DNA of 32,654 nucleotides, taken from assembly GCA_020161065.1 (NCBI GenBank), contig JAIUPH010000035.1, positions 1 through 32,654 of the forward strand. The letters run 5' to 3'. A program made the position numbers and the translations under genes. The DNA is from Pseudomonadota bacterium (GTDB lineage: Bacteria; Pseudomonadota; Gammaproteobacteria; Burkholderiales; Burkholderiaceae_C). The notes under the pieces were generated by a model that was not told the origin of the DNA, ran no database searches, and worked only from the letters and a program-made list of their open reading frames with translations. Below, in pieces: positions 1 to 9,004 of the stretch; positions within the stretch are counted from its first letter, which is position 1, and every line of letters begins with the position of its first letter.

Positions 1-138
1 CGCCAGGAGCGCATCGAGCGGATGAAGGCAGCGCGCGCCACGCTGGCCGCCGAGCCGCTCGCGCCGATGACGCCCGAAGAGATCAGCGCCGAGATCGACG
101 CCTATCGCACCGAGCAGCGGCGTGCGGCTGGTTCTTGA
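1..138 (+). CDS. C-terminal end of a putative antitoxin (partial)
   Basis: Frame 1 is open from the window edge to a TGA at 136-138 and gives about 45 residues rich in Ala, Glu and Arg, ending RTEQRRAAGS. It holds the segment MTPEEISAEIDAYR, which resembles the C-terminal tails of small antitoxins encoded just before PIN toxins. The stop lies 17 bases inside the next gene, an overlap typical of antitoxin-toxin pairs. The DNA-binding N-terminus is outside the window, so the family (ribbon-helix-helix, AbrB or other) cannot be named. The role is inferred mostly from position. Confidence 0.6.
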   Translation, partial: RQERIERMKAARATLAAEPLAPMTPEEISAEIDAYRTEQRRAAGS

Positions 139-544
139 CACCAACACGGCGCTGTCAGGGCTGCTGTGGGGCGGCACGCCGGGGCGCGTGATCGATGCGG
201 CCGAGGCGCAACGCATTGAGCTGGCCAGCAGCGCCGCGCTGCTGGCCGAGTTGCAAGGGGTGCTCTCGCGCGAGAAGTTCGCCAAGCAATTGGCCAAGCG
301 CGGGCTCACGGTCGCCGATGTCTTCGACGGCTATGCGGCAATGGTCACTCTCATCTTGCCGGCCGTCATCGCACCGACCATCACGCGCGATCCCGCCGAT
401 GACCAGGTGCTGGCCGCCGCGCTGGCGGCGCAGGCCGATTTGATCGTCTCGGGTGACGCGCATTTGCTCGACCTGAAGAACTTCCAGGGCATCGAGATCA
501 TCACCGCCGCTGCGGCCCTCGAACGCATCGGCTCGGGCGCATAG
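122..544 (+). CDS. PIN-domain toxin, VapC-like ribonuclease
   Basis: A 140-residue protein starting at GTG 122, inside the end of the preceding antitoxin-like frame. PIN-domain toxins are Mg-dependent ribonucleases that block translation until bound by their antitoxin. The expected acidic residues are visible: Asp6 in VLDTN, Glu43 in LLAELQ, Asp93/94 in DPADDQVL and Asp112 in SGDAHLL. This arrangement fits the COG1569/TIGR00305 branch of putative toxin-antitoxin PIN proteins. Length is normal for the family and no damage is visible. The overlap implies translational coupling and autoregulation by the antitoxin. A hairpin follows the stop. RNA target unknown. Confidence 0.85.
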   Translation: MRLVLDTNTALSGLLWGGTPGRVIDAAEAQRIELASSAALLAELQGVLSREKFAKQLAKRGLTVADVFDGYAAMVTLILPAVIAPTITRDPADDQVLAAALAAQADLIVSGDAHLLDLKNFQGIEIITAAAALERIGSGA

Positions 545-548
545 AACA

Positions 549-569
549 ACGCCCGCTCAAGGCGGGCGT
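549..569 (+). terminator. Hairpin after the PIN toxin gene
   Basis: ACGCCCGC (549-556) and GCGGGCGT (562-569) form a perfect 8-bp stem with a 5-base loop, five bases after the toxin stop. There is no T-run on either strand, so it is a weak intrinsic terminator at best. It sits between convergent genes and could serve both strands. Confidence 0.45.
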
Positions 570-593
570 CGTGGACAGACAAGAAGGTCGCCC

Positions 594-968
594 TCAGAGT
601 TGCTCGACCTCGGGCTCTTCCGTGGCCAGAACGTCAATGCAATCCGTATCCGTAATGATCGCGAAGTGCTTCAAGTCGCCAAACTGCCTCGCCGAATCCG
701 CTTTGAAGCGCGCCTCGAACTCAGAGCCGCGGACACGATAGAAGCAACCTCGGCCGAGCCCGTCAGAGCGGGCAGCCTCACCGTCAAGGTCGCTCTCGTC
801 TCGATTCAGGTAAGCCACATGCGCGCTGAAGGCAATGCGCAGGACTCGATCCGTCTCGTGATCCCTCAGCAACACGCGAAACCCCTCCCAGTCGTCGATA
901 ACACCCTCGACTGACACCCGAACGATCCGCCCAGGAACAACGTCCCACACCTCATACGTTTGACGCAT
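594..968 (-). CDS. Probable immunity protein for the adjacent polymorphic toxin
   Basis: A 124-residue soluble acidic protein. ATG 968 is chosen because GAGGGA lies about five bases upstream, overlapping the stop of the toxin gene; a GTG at 980 would instead give a 4-base overlap with it. No signal peptide or membrane segment is seen. The C-terminal pattern (HFAIITDTDCIDVL then EPEVEQL) recalls small immunity proteins found beside Rhs/CDI toxin tips, which bind and neutralise the cognate toxin in the cytoplasm. That assignment rests on position (directly downstream, same strand, 8-base gap) and on remembered family resemblance. The family name is not identified. The frame is intact although the Rhs core next to it is ruined, consistent with retention for protection. 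Confidence 0.55.
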   Translation of the reverse strand: MRQTYEVWDVVPGRIVRVSVEGVIDDWEGFRVLLRDHETDRVLRIAFSAHVAYLNRDESDLDGEAARSDGLGRGCFYRVRGSEFEARFKADSARQFGDLKHFAIITDTDCIDVLATEEPEVEQL

Positions 969-976
969 TTTTTCCC

Positions 977-1642
977 TCACGGATAGCGGCTCTTGATCTC
1001 GCGGCTGCCATTGCCGATTTGGATAGTCGGCACGCCGTCGGTCTTGCTGTCGTGGACATTCACGGGTCGCCCATCAGGCAGCGTTCCGGTCCGCGTGCCG
1101 TTGCCGCGGTCCTTGACATCGGTTGCGCCCAACGAATCAAAGTCCTTGTCGCGCTGCTCGCGACCACCACCATGGATGTACTGGTCAGCTCGCCCTTTGG
1201 TCTCACGACCTGCTGTCGATTCGCCAATCAGGTCATCAACGGTTCGTTGGCCACTGCCTTCGCTGTTTGCCCCAGCCGAGGTTGAGGACTGGAGCAATCC
1301 CCCGACGGCGCGCCTGCATCTCTCGGATGCGGTGCATGCTACCGCGCCGACAGTGATGGCACCCACGGCGACGGCGCAACCGACTGATGCTATGCAAGCA
1401 AACGCCGCTGCGGTGGCCGCTCCGCCCCCTGGTCCGATCGTCACGGCCCCCGCAAAACCAGCCGCTCCCACGAACAAATACGGCATCCCTGACTGCAGCG
1501 ATGTGCCATTTGCTTCTACCGTTAGAGTCCCTGAAAAATCGGCGCGATCTGCCGTGACGATGGATCCCGCCGGACGACTCTCGGACGGTGGCAAGTACGT
1601 CGTGACAGGCTCGCCTCGCGGTGTATCCCCACTGCGGGGCAT
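977..1642 (-). CDS. Orphan polymorphic-toxin C-terminal region (Rhs/CDI tip)
   Basis: About 221 codons read from ATG 1642, but the true N-terminus is doubtful because this looks like the tail of a larger protein. Residues about 55-105 are a Gly/Ala-rich hydrophobic stretch (AAAFACIASVGCAVAVGAI), as often found just before toxin tips. The last 85 residues are hydrophilic and end LPDGRPVNVHDSKTDG, PTIQIGNG, KSRYP. This ending resembles the C-terminal domains of contact-dependent toxins, several of which are nucleases, but the activity is not recognised here. A fossil Rhs repeat lies just upstream in another frame, so this is probably a displaced tip without its delivery part. It could be silent or expressed alone; the probable immunity gene follows directly. 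Confidence 0.6.
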   Translation of the reverse strand: MPRSGDTPRGEPVTTYLPPSESRPAGSIVTADRADFSGTLTVEANGTSLQSGMPYLFVGAAGFAGAVTIGPGGGAATAAAFACIASVGCAVAVGAITVGAVACTASERCRRAVGGLLQSSTSAGANSEGSGQRTVDDLIGESTAGRETKGRADQYIHGGGREQRDKDFDSLGATDVKDRGNGTRTGTLPDGRPVNVHDSKTDGVPTIQIGNGSREIKSRYP

Positions 1643-1659
1643 AAGTTGTGCCGCAAGAT

Positions 1660-1848
1660 CATCTCCAGCTTGGCGCCTCGGATGCCGTACTTGAGGGTGA
1701 TGGTGTTGGCCAGCGGGTCCTTGGTGACCACCAGGTTGCCGAAGGCGTCGTGCTGATGCACGAGCTGGGCGCCGGCCGGGTCGGTGATGCGCACGAGGCG
1801 GCCGATGGCCTTGCGCTCTTCGCTGCGGACCTGGCCGCGGTCGTTGGT
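1660..1848 (-). pseudogene. Fragment of an Rhs/YD-repeat protein
   Basis: One minus-strand frame gives about 63 residues with clear Rhs character: AIGRLVRITDPAGA, QHDAFGNLVVTKDPLANT and TLKYGIRGAKLEM. These match the repeated 'G.L....D..G....Y.YD..GNL' pattern that builds the Rhs cocoon. Real Rhs proteins are about 1,400 residues, so nearly all of this one is missing. The frame breaks near 1660, where the toxin-tip frame takes over, and similarity ends near 1850, where unrelated plus-strand sequence begins. It is therefore a leftover piece joining two rearrangement points. The YD pattern is quite specific, so the call is fairly firm despite the short length. Confidence 0.7.
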
Positions 1849-1859
1849 GATGGGACGAA

Positions 1860-2202
1860 AAATCAGTCGCACCATCAGGCCGAAGCGGCCAAGGCCATCC
1901 GCCAGGCCGCCGCTGCCGCGAAGCTGCAAGGCCATGCGGCGGGGGTGCTCGCCGGTCTGGAAAACTGCCATCCGGACGGCGCGCAAACGCTGCAGTTTCA
2001 GCTCGATGCGCAGCAAGGCACCGCGGCCGTCACGTTGAAGAGTCCGGCAGCTTCGAAAGTGCAGGATTGGCTGGCCTGCCTGAACCATCAAGGCCAGAGC
2101 CTGGAATGGCGGCTGGTCCGCGTCAAAGCCGAGCGGGACGGGAGCTGGCTGACCAGCCTGTCGGCGGCCACAAGCCCGCCTCGCGGCACTTCCAGCCCTT
2201 GA
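1860..2202 (+). pseudogene. 5'-truncated fragment, possibly GspM/PilO-like
   Basis: From about 1860 the plus strand reads coherently for about 114 codons to TGA 2200-2202, with no in-frame ATG near its beginning. The 5' side is antisense to the Rhs fossil, so the gene was cut there. The visible part has an Ala-rich helix, then TLQFQLDAQQGTAAVTLKS and VQDWLACLNHQGQSLEWRLV. This alternation loosely recalls the ferredoxin-like region of GspM/PilO pilus or secretion proteins, but that is a guess from pattern only. An adjacent plus-strand frame (about 2190-2340) shows a hydrophobic start (GWLALLAVSMGSACGGG) like a signal or lipoprotein peptide and breaks off where cysQ ends. Both pieces may belong to one lost operon. 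Confidence 0.3.
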
Positions 2203-2354
2203 CGGCCGGCGTGGCTGGCTTGCACTGCTCGCCGTGAGCATGGGTTCCGCCTGCGGAGGGGGGCCAGTCATCGCCGCCTCCAGCGACCGACCCAAGCCAC
2301 CCGTCGTCGACAACGCCACAACTGACGCTGATTGCGGGTGGCTGCGATCTCACC

Positions 2355-3128
2355 TCAGCCGCCCTGCCCCACCGCCACGAAGTGCGGGTTCTCCAGCCCC
2401 GGCTTGCCATAGGCCAGCGGCGCGCCGTCCAGCGTCTGCACGCTGCCGCCGGCCGCCGCCAGCACCGCATGACCGGCGGCGATGTCCCATTCCATCGTGC
2501 GGCCGAAGCGCGGGTAGAGGTCGGCCTCGCCGGCGGCCAGCAGGCATAGCTTGAGCGACGAGCCGGCATTGATGGTACGCGCAACATTGCGGCCAGCCAG
2601 GAAGCGCTGCAGCGCCGGCGCGTTGCCGTGCGAGCGGCTGGCCACCACGGTCAGGCCCTCGGGCGGCGGCGCGCGGCCATGGATGGCGCGGCGCGGATGG
2701 CCTTCGTCCTCGACCCAGGCGCCCTGCCCCACGACGCCGGCGAACAAGCGGCCCAGCGCCGGCGCGCCCACCACGCCCAGCACCGGGCGGCCCTGGTCGA
2801 CCAGCGCCACGTTGACCGTGAACTCGCCGTTGCGGGAGATGAACTCGCGCGTGCCGTCGAGCGGGTCGACCAGCCAGAAGCGGCTGCCGGTCAGCGCATC
2901 GGCCTGGCCGCGGGCGGCCATCTCCTCGGCCACCACCGGCACGCCGGGCGCCAGCGCGCGCAAGGCGGGGACGATCAGGCTCTCGGCCTGCTCGTCGGCC
3001 GCCGTCACGGGCGAGGCATCGTCCTTGCGGCGCACCGCGAAATCGTCGCGGTAGACCGTCATCACGACGTCACCGGCGGCGCGCACGATGCGCACCACGG
3101 CGTCCAAGCTCAGCCCGTCGAAATCCAC
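2355..3128 (-). CDS. cysQ: 3'(2'),5'-bisphosphate nucleotidase CysQ
   Basis: A 257-residue member of the inositol-monophosphatase/FIG superfamily. CysQ hydrolyses the 3'-phosphate of PAP/PAPS, the by-product of sulfate assimilation, using Mg ions. The metal site is visible: Glu68-Glu69 (VAEEM), the signature DPLDGTREF beginning at residue 88, and the downstream WDIAAGHAVLAAAGG. Length is typical (about 250-260). The start is GTG 3128, set by a strong AGGAGG on the minus strand (3135-3140) six bases before it; a nearby ATG is out of frame. The gene is divergent from cysD-cysNC, which supports CysQ over the other phosphatases of the superfamily (SuhB, HisN). No damage seen. Confidence 0.93.
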   Translation of the reverse strand: MDFDGLSLDAVVRIVRAAGDVVMTVYRDDFAVRRKDDASPVTAADEQAESLIVPALRALAPGVPVVAEEMAARGQADALTGSRFWLVDPLDGTREFISRNGEFTVNVALVDQGRPVLGVVGAPALGRLFAGVVGQGAWVEDEGHPRRAIHGRAPPPEGLTVVASRSHGNAPALQRFLAGRNVARTINAGSSLKLCLLAAGEADLYPRFGRTMEWDIAAGHAVLAAAGGSVQTLDGAPLAYGKPGLENPHFVAVGQGG

Positions 3129-3297
3129 GCTCGTCCTCCTGTGGACCGCATCGTAGCCGGCGCCCGCCGCCGAATTTGCTTATGAGAAGTCTGGCTGTGG
3201 CAGGCCCCTGGGCTGCGGAATACTCGCGCCCCGAAACGGCCGCAAGCCCTCGGGGCACGGCCGCCGCGACCCCGACCCATTTCTTGAACCCGTGCGC
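3129..3297. promoter_or_regulatory. Divergent intergenic region between cysQ and cysD
   Basis: This 169-base gap must hold promoters for both cysQ (minus) and cysD-cysNC (plus). The cysQ Shine-Dalgarno is at 3135-3140. A TA-containing stretch (GCGGAATACTCG, about 3216-3227) could be a weak plus-strand -10 element, but no convincing -35 is visible. No clear CysB site could be picked out by eye. Confidence 0.4.
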
Positions 3298-4206
3298 ATG
3301 ACGACCCCACCGCTGACCCATTTGCAACGGCTGGAAGCCGAGAGCATCCACATCCTGCGCGAGGTGGTGGCCGAGGCCGAGCGCCCGGTGATGCTGTACT
3401 CGGTCGGCAAGGACTCGGCCGTGATGCTGCGCCTGGCGCAGAAGGCCTTCTACCCGGCGCCGCCGCCGTTCCCGCTGCTGCACGTCGACACGACGTGGAA
3501 GTTCCGCGATATGTACGCGCTACGCGACCGCATGGCGCGCGAGGTGGAGATGGAGCTGCTGGTGCACCGCAACCCCGAGGCCCTGGCGCGCGGCATCAAC
3601 CCCTTCGACCACGGCTCGCAGCTGCACACCGACCTGTGGAAGACGCAGGGCCTGAAGCAGGCGCTGGACCTGCACGGCTTCGATGCCGCCTTCGGCGGCG
3701 CCCGCCGCGACGAGGAGAAAAGCCGCGCCAAGGAACGCATCTTCAGCTTCCGCAACGCCGCCCACCAGTGGGACCCGAAGAACCAGCGGCCCGAGCTGTG
3801 GAACCTGTACAACGCGCGCAAGCGCCAGGGCGAATCGCTGCGCATCTTCCCCATCAGCAACTGGACCGAACTGGACGTCTGGCAGTACATCCACCTGGAG
3901 AAGATTCCCATCGTGCCGCTGTACTTCGCGGCGCCGCGCCCGGTGGTCAGCCGCGGCGGCACCTGGATCATGGTCGACGACGAGCGCATGCGGCTCGAGC
4001 CCGGCGAGCAGCCGGTGATCATGCAGGTGCGCTTTCGCACGCTGGGCTGCTACCCGCTGTCGGGCGCGGTGGAGTCCGAGGCGCGCACGCTGGAAGACGT
4101 GATCCAGGAGATGCTGCTCACCCGCACCAGCGAGCGCCAGGGCCGCATGATCGACCACGACCAGGCCGCGTCGATGGAGAAGAAGAAGCAAGAGGGGTAC
4201 TTCTAG
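3298..4206 (+). CDS. cysD: Sulfate adenylyltransferase small subunit CysD
   Basis: A 302-residue ATP-sulfurylase subunit of the PAPS-reductase-like N-type pyrophosphatase fold. With CysN it makes adenosine 5'-phosphosulfate from ATP and sulfate in the cytoplasm. The PP-motif [17 protein letters not shown] lies near residues 29-45, and the family blocks [41 protein letters not shown] and [14 protein letters not shown] follow in order. The C-terminus [11 protein letters not shown] is the usual CysD ending. ATG 3298 is preferred over a GTG two codons earlier because [13 protein letters not shown] resembles family N-termini. Only one base separates its stop from cysNC, so the two are co-transcribed and probably coupled. 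Confidence 0.96.
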   Translation: MTTPPLTHLQRLEAESIHILREVVAEAERPVMLYSVGKDSAVMLRLAQKAFYPAPPPFPLLHVDTTWKFRDMYALRDRMAREVEMELLVHRNPEALARGINPFDHGSQLHTDLWKTQGLKQALDLHGFDAAFGGARRDEEKSRAKERIFSFRNAAHQWDPKNQRPELWNLYNARKRQGESLRIFPISNWTELDVWQYIHLEKIPIVPLYFAAPRPVVSRGGTWIMVDDERMRLEPGEQPVIMQVRFRTLGCYPLSGAVESEARTLEDVIQEMLLTRTSERQGRMIDHDQAASMEKKKQEGYF

Positions 4207-4207
4207 C

Positions 4208-6112
4208 ATGGCCCACGTCTCCGACCTGATCGCCAGCGACATCCGCGAATACCTGCGCCAGCACGAGCACAAGAGCCTGCTGCGCTTCATCACCTGCGGC
4301 TCGGTCGACGACGGCAAGAGCACGCTGATCGGCCGGCTGCTGTACGACAGCAAGATGCTGTTCGAAGACCAGCTCGCGGCGATCGAGAGCGACAGCCGGA
4401 AGTGGGGCACGCAAGGCGGCGAGATCGACTTCGCGCTGCTCGTCGACGGCTTGTCGGCCGAGCGCGAGCAAGGCATCACCATCGACGTGGCCTACCGCTT
4501 CTTCAGCACCGACCGGCGCAAGTTCATCGTCGCCGACACGCCGGGCCACGAGCAGTACACGCGCAACATGATCACCGGCGCGTCGACCGCCGACCTGGCG
4601 GTGATCCTGGTCGACGCGCGCAAGGGCGTGCTGACGCAGACGCGCCGCCACAGCTACCTGGTCAGCCTGATCGGCATCCGCAAGGTGGTGCTGGCGATCA
4701 ACAAGATGGACCTGGTGGACTGGTCGCAGGACGCCTTCGACCGCATCGACGAGGACTACCGCGCCTTTGCCGCGCGGCTGGGCCTGGCCGACGTGCAGTC
4801 GGTGCCGCTGTCGGCGCTGAAGGGCGACAACATCACCGCGCCGAGCGCCGCGATGCCCTGGTACGAAGGCCCGACGCTGATGCAGGTGCTGGAAGGCGCC
4901 GAGCTGGACCAGACGCGCCAGCAGCGCCAGCCGCTGCGCCTGCCGGTGCAGTGGGTCAACCGGCCCAACCTCGACTTCCGCGCCTTCTGCGGGCAGATCG
5001 CCAGCGGCACGCTGCGCCCGGGCCAGCGCGTGCGCGTGCAGCCATCGGGCCGCGAGAGCCGGGTGCGCGAGATCGTGGCCTTCGGCGGCGACCGCGCGCA
5101 GGCGCAGGCCGGCGAGTCGGTCACCATCACGCTGGAAGACGAGGTCGACATCTCGCGCGGCGACCTCATCTCCGCCGCCGACGCGCCGGCCGAGGTGGCC
5201 GACCAGTTCGAATGCACGCTGGTCTGGATGGCCGACGAGCCCATGCTGCCCGGCCGCCCCTACCTGCTGAAGATCGGCACGCGCACGGTCGGCGTGACGG
5301 TGACCGAGCCCAAGTACAAGGTCAACGTCAACACGCTGGAGCACCTGGCGGCCAAGCAGCTGGGCTTGAACGAGATCGGCGTGTGCAACATCGCGCTCGA
5401 CCGCGCCGTGCCTTTCGACCCCTACGCCGAGAACCGCGCCACCGGCGGCTTCATCGTCGTCGACCGCCTCTCGAATAACACGGTAGGCGCGGGCATGCTG
5501 CACTTCGCGCTGCGCCGCGCGCACAACATCCACCTGCAGCACCTGGACGTCGACAAGGCCGCGCGTTCGTCGCTCAAGGGCCAGCAGCCGGCGGTGCTGT
5601 GGTTCACCGGCTTGTCGGGCGCCGGCAAGAGCACGATCGCCAACCTGGTGGAGCAACGACTGCTGGCGCTGGGCCGCCACAGCTACCTGCTCGACGGCGA
5701 CAACGTGCGCCATGGCCTGAACCGCGACCTCGGTTTCACCGCGGCCGACCGCGTGGAGAACATCCGCCGCGTGGCCGAGGTGGCGAAGCTGATGGTCGAT
5801 GCCGGGCTGATCGTGCTGAGCGCCTTCATCAGCCCCTTCCGCGCCGAGCGCGAGCTGGCACGCTCGCTGCTGGCCGAGGGCGAGTTCATCGAGATCCACG
5901 TCGACACGCCGCTGGCGCTGGCCGAATCGCGCGACGTCAAGGGCCTGTACGCCAAGGCGCGGCGCGGCGAGCTGAAGAACTTCACCGGCATCGATTCGCC
6001 GTACGAAGCGCCGCAGGCGCCCGAGCTGCGCGTGGACACCGCCGGCTGCAGCGCCGAGGCGGCGGCCGACGCGGTGATCGAGCTGCTGCGCCGGCGCGGC
6101 GCGATCGCCTGA
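4208..6112 (+). CDS. cysNC: Bifunctional sulfate adenylyltransferase subunit 1 / adenylylsulfate kinase CysNC
   Basis: A 634-residue fusion. Residues about 1-440 are the CysN GTPase that drives ATP sulfurylase: P-loop GSVDDGKST (31-39), switch region [24 protein letters not shown] (110-118) and NKMD (165-168), then EF-Tu-like barrels. Residues about 455-634 are APS kinase (CysC), which makes PAPS: P-loop GLSGAGKST (468-476), then [12 protein letters not shown] and [10 protein letters not shown]. Both nucleotide sites look intact. The fusion is common in Proteobacteria and needs no separate cysC. PAPS made here yields PAP after reduction or transfer, the substrate of the divergent CysQ. A TauE/SafE exporter follows 22 bases later. 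Confidence 0.96.
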   Translation: MAHVSDLIASDIREYLRQHEHKSLLRFITCGSVDDGKSTLIGRLLYDSKMLFEDQLAAIESDSRKWGTQGGEIDFALLVDGLSAEREQGITIDVAYRFFSTDRRKFIVADTPGHEQYTRNMITGASTADLAVILVDARKGVLTQTRRHSYLVSLIGIRKVVLAINKMDLVDWSQDAFDRIDEDYRAFAARLGLADVQSVPLSALKGDNITAPSAAMPWYEGPTLMQVLEGAELDQTRQQRQPLRLPVQWVNRPNLDFRAFCGQIASGTLRPGQRVRVQPSGRESRVREIVAFGGDRAQAQAGESVTITLEDEVDISRGDLISAADAPAEVADQFECTLVWMADEPMLPGRPYLLKIGTRTVGVTVTEPKYKVNVNTLEHLAAKQLGLNEIGVCNIALDRAVPFDPYAENRATGGFIVVDRLSNNTVGAGMLHFALRRAHNIHLQHLDVDKAARSSLKGQQPAVLWFTGLSGAGKSTIANLVEQRLLALGRHSYLLDGDNVRHGLNRDLGFTAADRVENIRRVAEVAKLMVDAGLIVLSAFISPFRAERELARSLLAEGEFIEIHVDTPLALAESRDVKGLYAKARRGELKNFTGIDSPYEAPQAPELRVDTAGCSAEAAADAVIELLRRRGAIA

Positions 6113-6134
6113 GCCGCCTGAGCATCACAGCGCA

Positions 6135-6917
6135 ATGGACTGGCTGAACGTCGCCGCCGGCGCCGGCGTGGGCTTGCTCGTCGGCCTGACCGGCGTCGGC
6201 GGCGGCTCGTTGATGACGCCCATCCTGGTGCTGCTGTTCGGCGTGGCGCCGGCCGCCGCGGTGGGCACCGACCTGTGGTTCGCCGCCATCACCAAGCTGG
6301 CCGGCGGCACGCTGCACCACACGCGCGGCAATGTCGACTGGCAGGTGCTGCGCCGCCTCAGCCTGGGCAGCCTGCCGGCGTCGGTCGCCACGCTGGTGTG
6401 GCTGAAGTGGGCCGGCGGCGGCAGCGTGCGCGGCGGGCTGATCCTCGGCACGCTGGGGCTGATGCTGGCGCTGACCGCGGCGGCCATGCTGCTGCGGCCG
6501 CAGATCCAGTCGCTCGGCCGCCGCCTGCGGCTGAGTTCGGCCGAGCGCTTCAAGCGCTGGCAGCCGCTGGCCACGGTGCTGTCGGGCGCCGTGCTGGGCG
6601 TGCTGGTCACGCTCACCTCGGTGGGCGCCGGCGCGCTGTGCGCGGTGCTGCTGACCTACCTGTACCCGCTGCGCATGACGGCGCGCCGCCTGGTCGCCAC
6701 CGACCTGGTGCACGCCATCCCGCTGACCGTGGTGGCCGGCAGCGGCCACCTGCTGATGGGCCATGTCGACGGCGGCCTGCTGCTGCAATTGCTGGCGGGG
6801 TCGATCCCGGCCGTGCTGTTGGGGGCACACTTCAGCGACCGCGCGCCGGAAAAGCTGCTGCGGCCCCTGATCGCCGCGGTGCTGGCGCTGGTGGGGCTCA
6901 AGCTGTTGGCGGCGTGA
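6135..6917 (+). CDS. TauE/SafE family anion exporter, probable sulfite/sulfonate permease
   Basis: A 260-residue integral inner-membrane protein. The family signature at the N-terminus, GLLVGLTGVGGGSLMTPIL, is clear, and a second copy-like glycine-rich helix appears after a central cytoplasmic loop (VLGVLVTLTSVGAGALCAVLL). About eight hydrophobic helices can be seen, with Arg-rich loops (LRRLSLGS, SAERFKRWQ). TauE/SafE proteins move small sulfur anions such as sulfite or sulfoacetate, though many members are uncharacterised. Position 22 bases after cysNC suggests it exports excess sulfite or balances sulfur flux, which is inference. No damage is seen. Confidence 0.85.
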   Translation: MDWLNVAAGAGVGLLVGLTGVGGGSLMTPILVLLFGVAPAAAVGTDLWFAAITKLAGGTLHHTRGNVDWQVLRRLSLGSLPASVATLVWLKWAGGGSVRGGLILGTLGLMLALTAAAMLLRPQIQSLGRRLRLSSAERFKRWQPLATVLSGAVLGVLVTLTSVGAGALCAVLLTYLYPLRMTARRLVATDLVHAIPLTVVAGSGHLLMGHVDGGLLLQLLAGSIPAVLLGAHFSDRAPEKLLRPLIAAVLALVGLKLLAA

Positions 6918-6965
6918 CGCCGAGCCTCAGCCTGAAGCCGCCCAGCCCCATCCAGCCGCCCGCCG

Positions 6966-7382
6966 ATGACCGCGCCACTCGAACCCATCCAGCACATCCC
7001 CTTCCTGCGCCTGCTGGGCGTGCACCAGCACGAGGTGCCACCGGGGCATTCGCACCTGGTGCTGCCCGAGTTGAAGCCCGAGCACATGAACTCGCTGGCC
7101 GCCGCGCATGGCGGCGTGGTGATGACGCTGCTCGACGTGGCGATGGCGCGCGCCGCGCGCACCGCGCCCGGCCGCGACGGCGGGCCGGTGGTGACGGTGG
7201 AGATGTCGTCGCGCTTCCTGCGGCCCGGCAGCGGGCCGCTGACGGCGCGCGGCCACGTGCTGCACGCCGGCCGCTCGCTGTGCAGTTGCCAGGCCGAGCT
7301 GCGCGACGCCGAAGGCCGCCTGGTGGCCAGCGCGGCCGGCACCTTCAAATACTGGAAAGGCGCGACCGGCGGCGTGGATTGA
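6966..7382 (+). CDS. PaaI-type hotdog-fold thioesterase
   Basis: A 138-residue single hotdog domain. The active-site pattern is present: Asn42, then [14 protein letters not shown] with HGG at 48-50 and Asp57, which in PaaI-like enzymes orient water on the thioester. The strand STRFL-like segment ([18 protein letters not shown]) and the closing strands [27 protein letters not shown] complete the fold. Family members hydrolyse acyl- or aryl-CoA esters in the cytoplasm; the substrate here cannot be told. It follows the exporter by 48 bases and precedes mmsA on the same strand, so it could belong with acyl-CoA metabolism. Confidence 0.85.
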   Translation: MTAPLEPIQHIPFLRLLGVHQHEVPPGHSHLVLPELKPEHMNSLAAAHGGVVMTLLDVAMARAARTAPGRDGGPVVTVEMSSRFLRPGSGPLTARGHVLHAGRSLCSCQAELRDAEGRLVASAAGTFKYWKGATGGVD

Positions 7383-7428
7383 TCGGCATAGACTGCGCGC
7401 CTGCTCAAGACCTGACCGGGTGCCGTCC

Positions 7429-8946
7429 ATGAACCACGCCATCGCCGCCATCGACCACTACATCAACGGCCGCCTCGTCGCCAACCGCTCGGGGCGCGGC
7501 CAGGACGTGTTCAACCCGGCCAGCGGCGCCGTCACCGGCCGCGCTGGCCTGGCCGACGCCGAGCAGGTGAACGCCGCCGTGGCCGCCGCCGCCGCGGCTT
7601 TTCCGGCCTGGGCCGACACGCCGCCAATCCGCCGCGCGCGCGTGCTGTTCAAGTTTCTCGAACTGCTCAACCGCCAGCGCGACGAGCTGGCGCACCTGAT
7701 CACCGCCGAGCACGGCAAGGTCTTCACCGATGCGCAAGGCGAAGTGACGCGCGGCATCGACATCGTCGAGTTCGCCTGCGGCATTCCGCAACTGCTGAAG
7801 GGCGACTACACCGAGCAGGTGTCCACCGGCATCGACAACTGGACGATGCGCCAGCCGCTGGGCGTGGTGGCCGGCATCACGCCGTTCAACTTCCCCGTGA
7901 TGGTGCCGATGTGGATGTTCCCGCTGGCCATCGCGGCGGGCAACAGCTTCGTGCTCAAGCCCAGCCCCACCGACCCCAGCGCCTCGCTGCGCCTGGCCGA
8001 GCTGCTGCACGAGGCCGGCCTGCCCGACGGCGTGTTCAACGTCGTGCAGGGCGACAAGGTGGCGGTGGACGCGCTGCTCGAACACCCGGAGGTGCGGGCC
8101 GTCAGCTTCGTCGGCTCGACGCCGATCGCCAACTACATCTACGAGACCGGCGCCCGCCACGGCAAGCGCGTGCAGGCGCTGGGCGGCGCCAAGAACCACA
8201 TGGTGGTGATGCCCGACGCCGACCTGGAGCAGGCGGTGGACGCGCTGATCGGCTCGGCCTACGGCTCCGCCGGCGAGCGCTGCATGGCCATCAGCGTGGC
8301 GGTGCTGGTGGGCGAGGCGGCCGACCGCATCATGCCGCTGCTGGTGGAGCGCACGCGCGCGCTGAAGGTGCTGAACGGCGAGAACCTGGCCGCCGAAATG
8401 GGGCCCATCGTCACCCGTGCGGCGCAGGAGCGCATCAGCGGCTACATCGCGCTGGGCCAGCAGGAAGGCGCCCAGCTGCTGGCCGACGGCCGCGGCTTCG
8501 ACGGCGCGCGCGCCGGCGACGGCTGCGCGCAGGGCTTCTGGCTCGGCGGCACGCTGTTCGACCACGTGACGCCGGCGATGCGCATCTACAAGGAAGAGAT
8601 CTTCGGCCCGGTGCTGGCCTGCGTGCGCGTGAAGGACCTGAAGTCGGCCGTCGAGCTGATCAACGCGCACGAGTTCGGCAACGGCGTGGCCTGCTTCACC
8701 CGCGACGGCCACGTGGCGCGCGAGTTCGGCCGCCGCGTGCAGGTGGGCATGGTGGGCATCAACGTGCCGATCCCGGTGCCGATGGCCTGGCAGGGCTTCG
8801 GCGGCTGGAAGCGCAGCCTGTTCGGCGACATGCATGCCTACGGCGAGGAAGGCGTGCGCTTCTACACCAAGCAGAAGTCCATCATGCAGCGCTGGCCCGA
8901 GAGCACGCCCAAGGGCGCCGAGTTCGTGATGCCGACGGCGCAATAG
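7429..8946 (+). CDS. mmsA: CoA-acylating methylmalonate-semialdehyde dehydrogenase
   Basis: An aldehyde dehydrogenase of about 505 residues. MmsA oxidises methylmalonate semialdehyde (valine pathway) or malonate semialdehyde with NAD and CoA to propionyl- or acetyl-CoA and CO2. Features seen: [20 protein letters not shown] (cofactor domain), [15 protein letters not shown], the catalytic cysteine in [11 protein letters not shown] near residue 285, and [14 protein letters not shown]. The C-terminal [10 protein letters not shown] ending is characteristic of MmsA rather than other ALDH families. ATG 7429 is preferred over GTG 7420, since [15 protein letters not shown] fits the family N-terminus. 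Other valine genes (mmsB, HIBADH) are not adjacent, so it may serve beta-alanine or valine breakdown. Confidence 0.92.
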   Translation: MNHAIAAIDHYINGRLVANRSGRGQDVFNPASGAVTGRAGLADAEQVNAAVAAAAAAFPAWADTPPIRRARVLFKFLELLNRQRDELAHLITAEHGKVFTDAQGEVTRGIDIVEFACGIPQLLKGDYTEQVSTGIDNWTMRQPLGVVAGITPFNFPVMVPMWMFPLAIAAGNSFVLKPSPTDPSASLRLAELLHEAGLPDGVFNVVQGDKVAVDALLEHPEVRAVSFVGSTPIANYIYETGARHGKRVQALGGAKNHMVVMPDADLEQAVDALIGSAYGSAGERCMAISVAVLVGEAADRIMPLLVERTRALKVLNGENLAAEMGPIVTRAAQERISGYIALGQQEGAQLLADGRGFDGARAGDGCAQGFWLGGTLFDHVTPAMRIYKEEIFGPVLACVRVKDLKSAVELINAHEFGNGVACFTRDGHVAREFGRRVQVGMVGINVPIPVPMAWQGFGGWKRSLFGDMHAYGEEGVRFYTKQKSIMQRWPESTPKGAEFVMPTAQ

Positions 8947-9004
8947 GCTGGCGGACAACGCGCCGCGGCACACCGAGCGTCGTCGCTGGTCATCAAATAA
9001 GCCG

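Noticed and set aside
4118-5899. 593-codon open frame antisense to cysNC
   Set aside because: Composition is that of a mirror of a GC-biased gene (long runs of Ala, Arg, His, Val, Asp); CysNC on the other strand is unmistakable.
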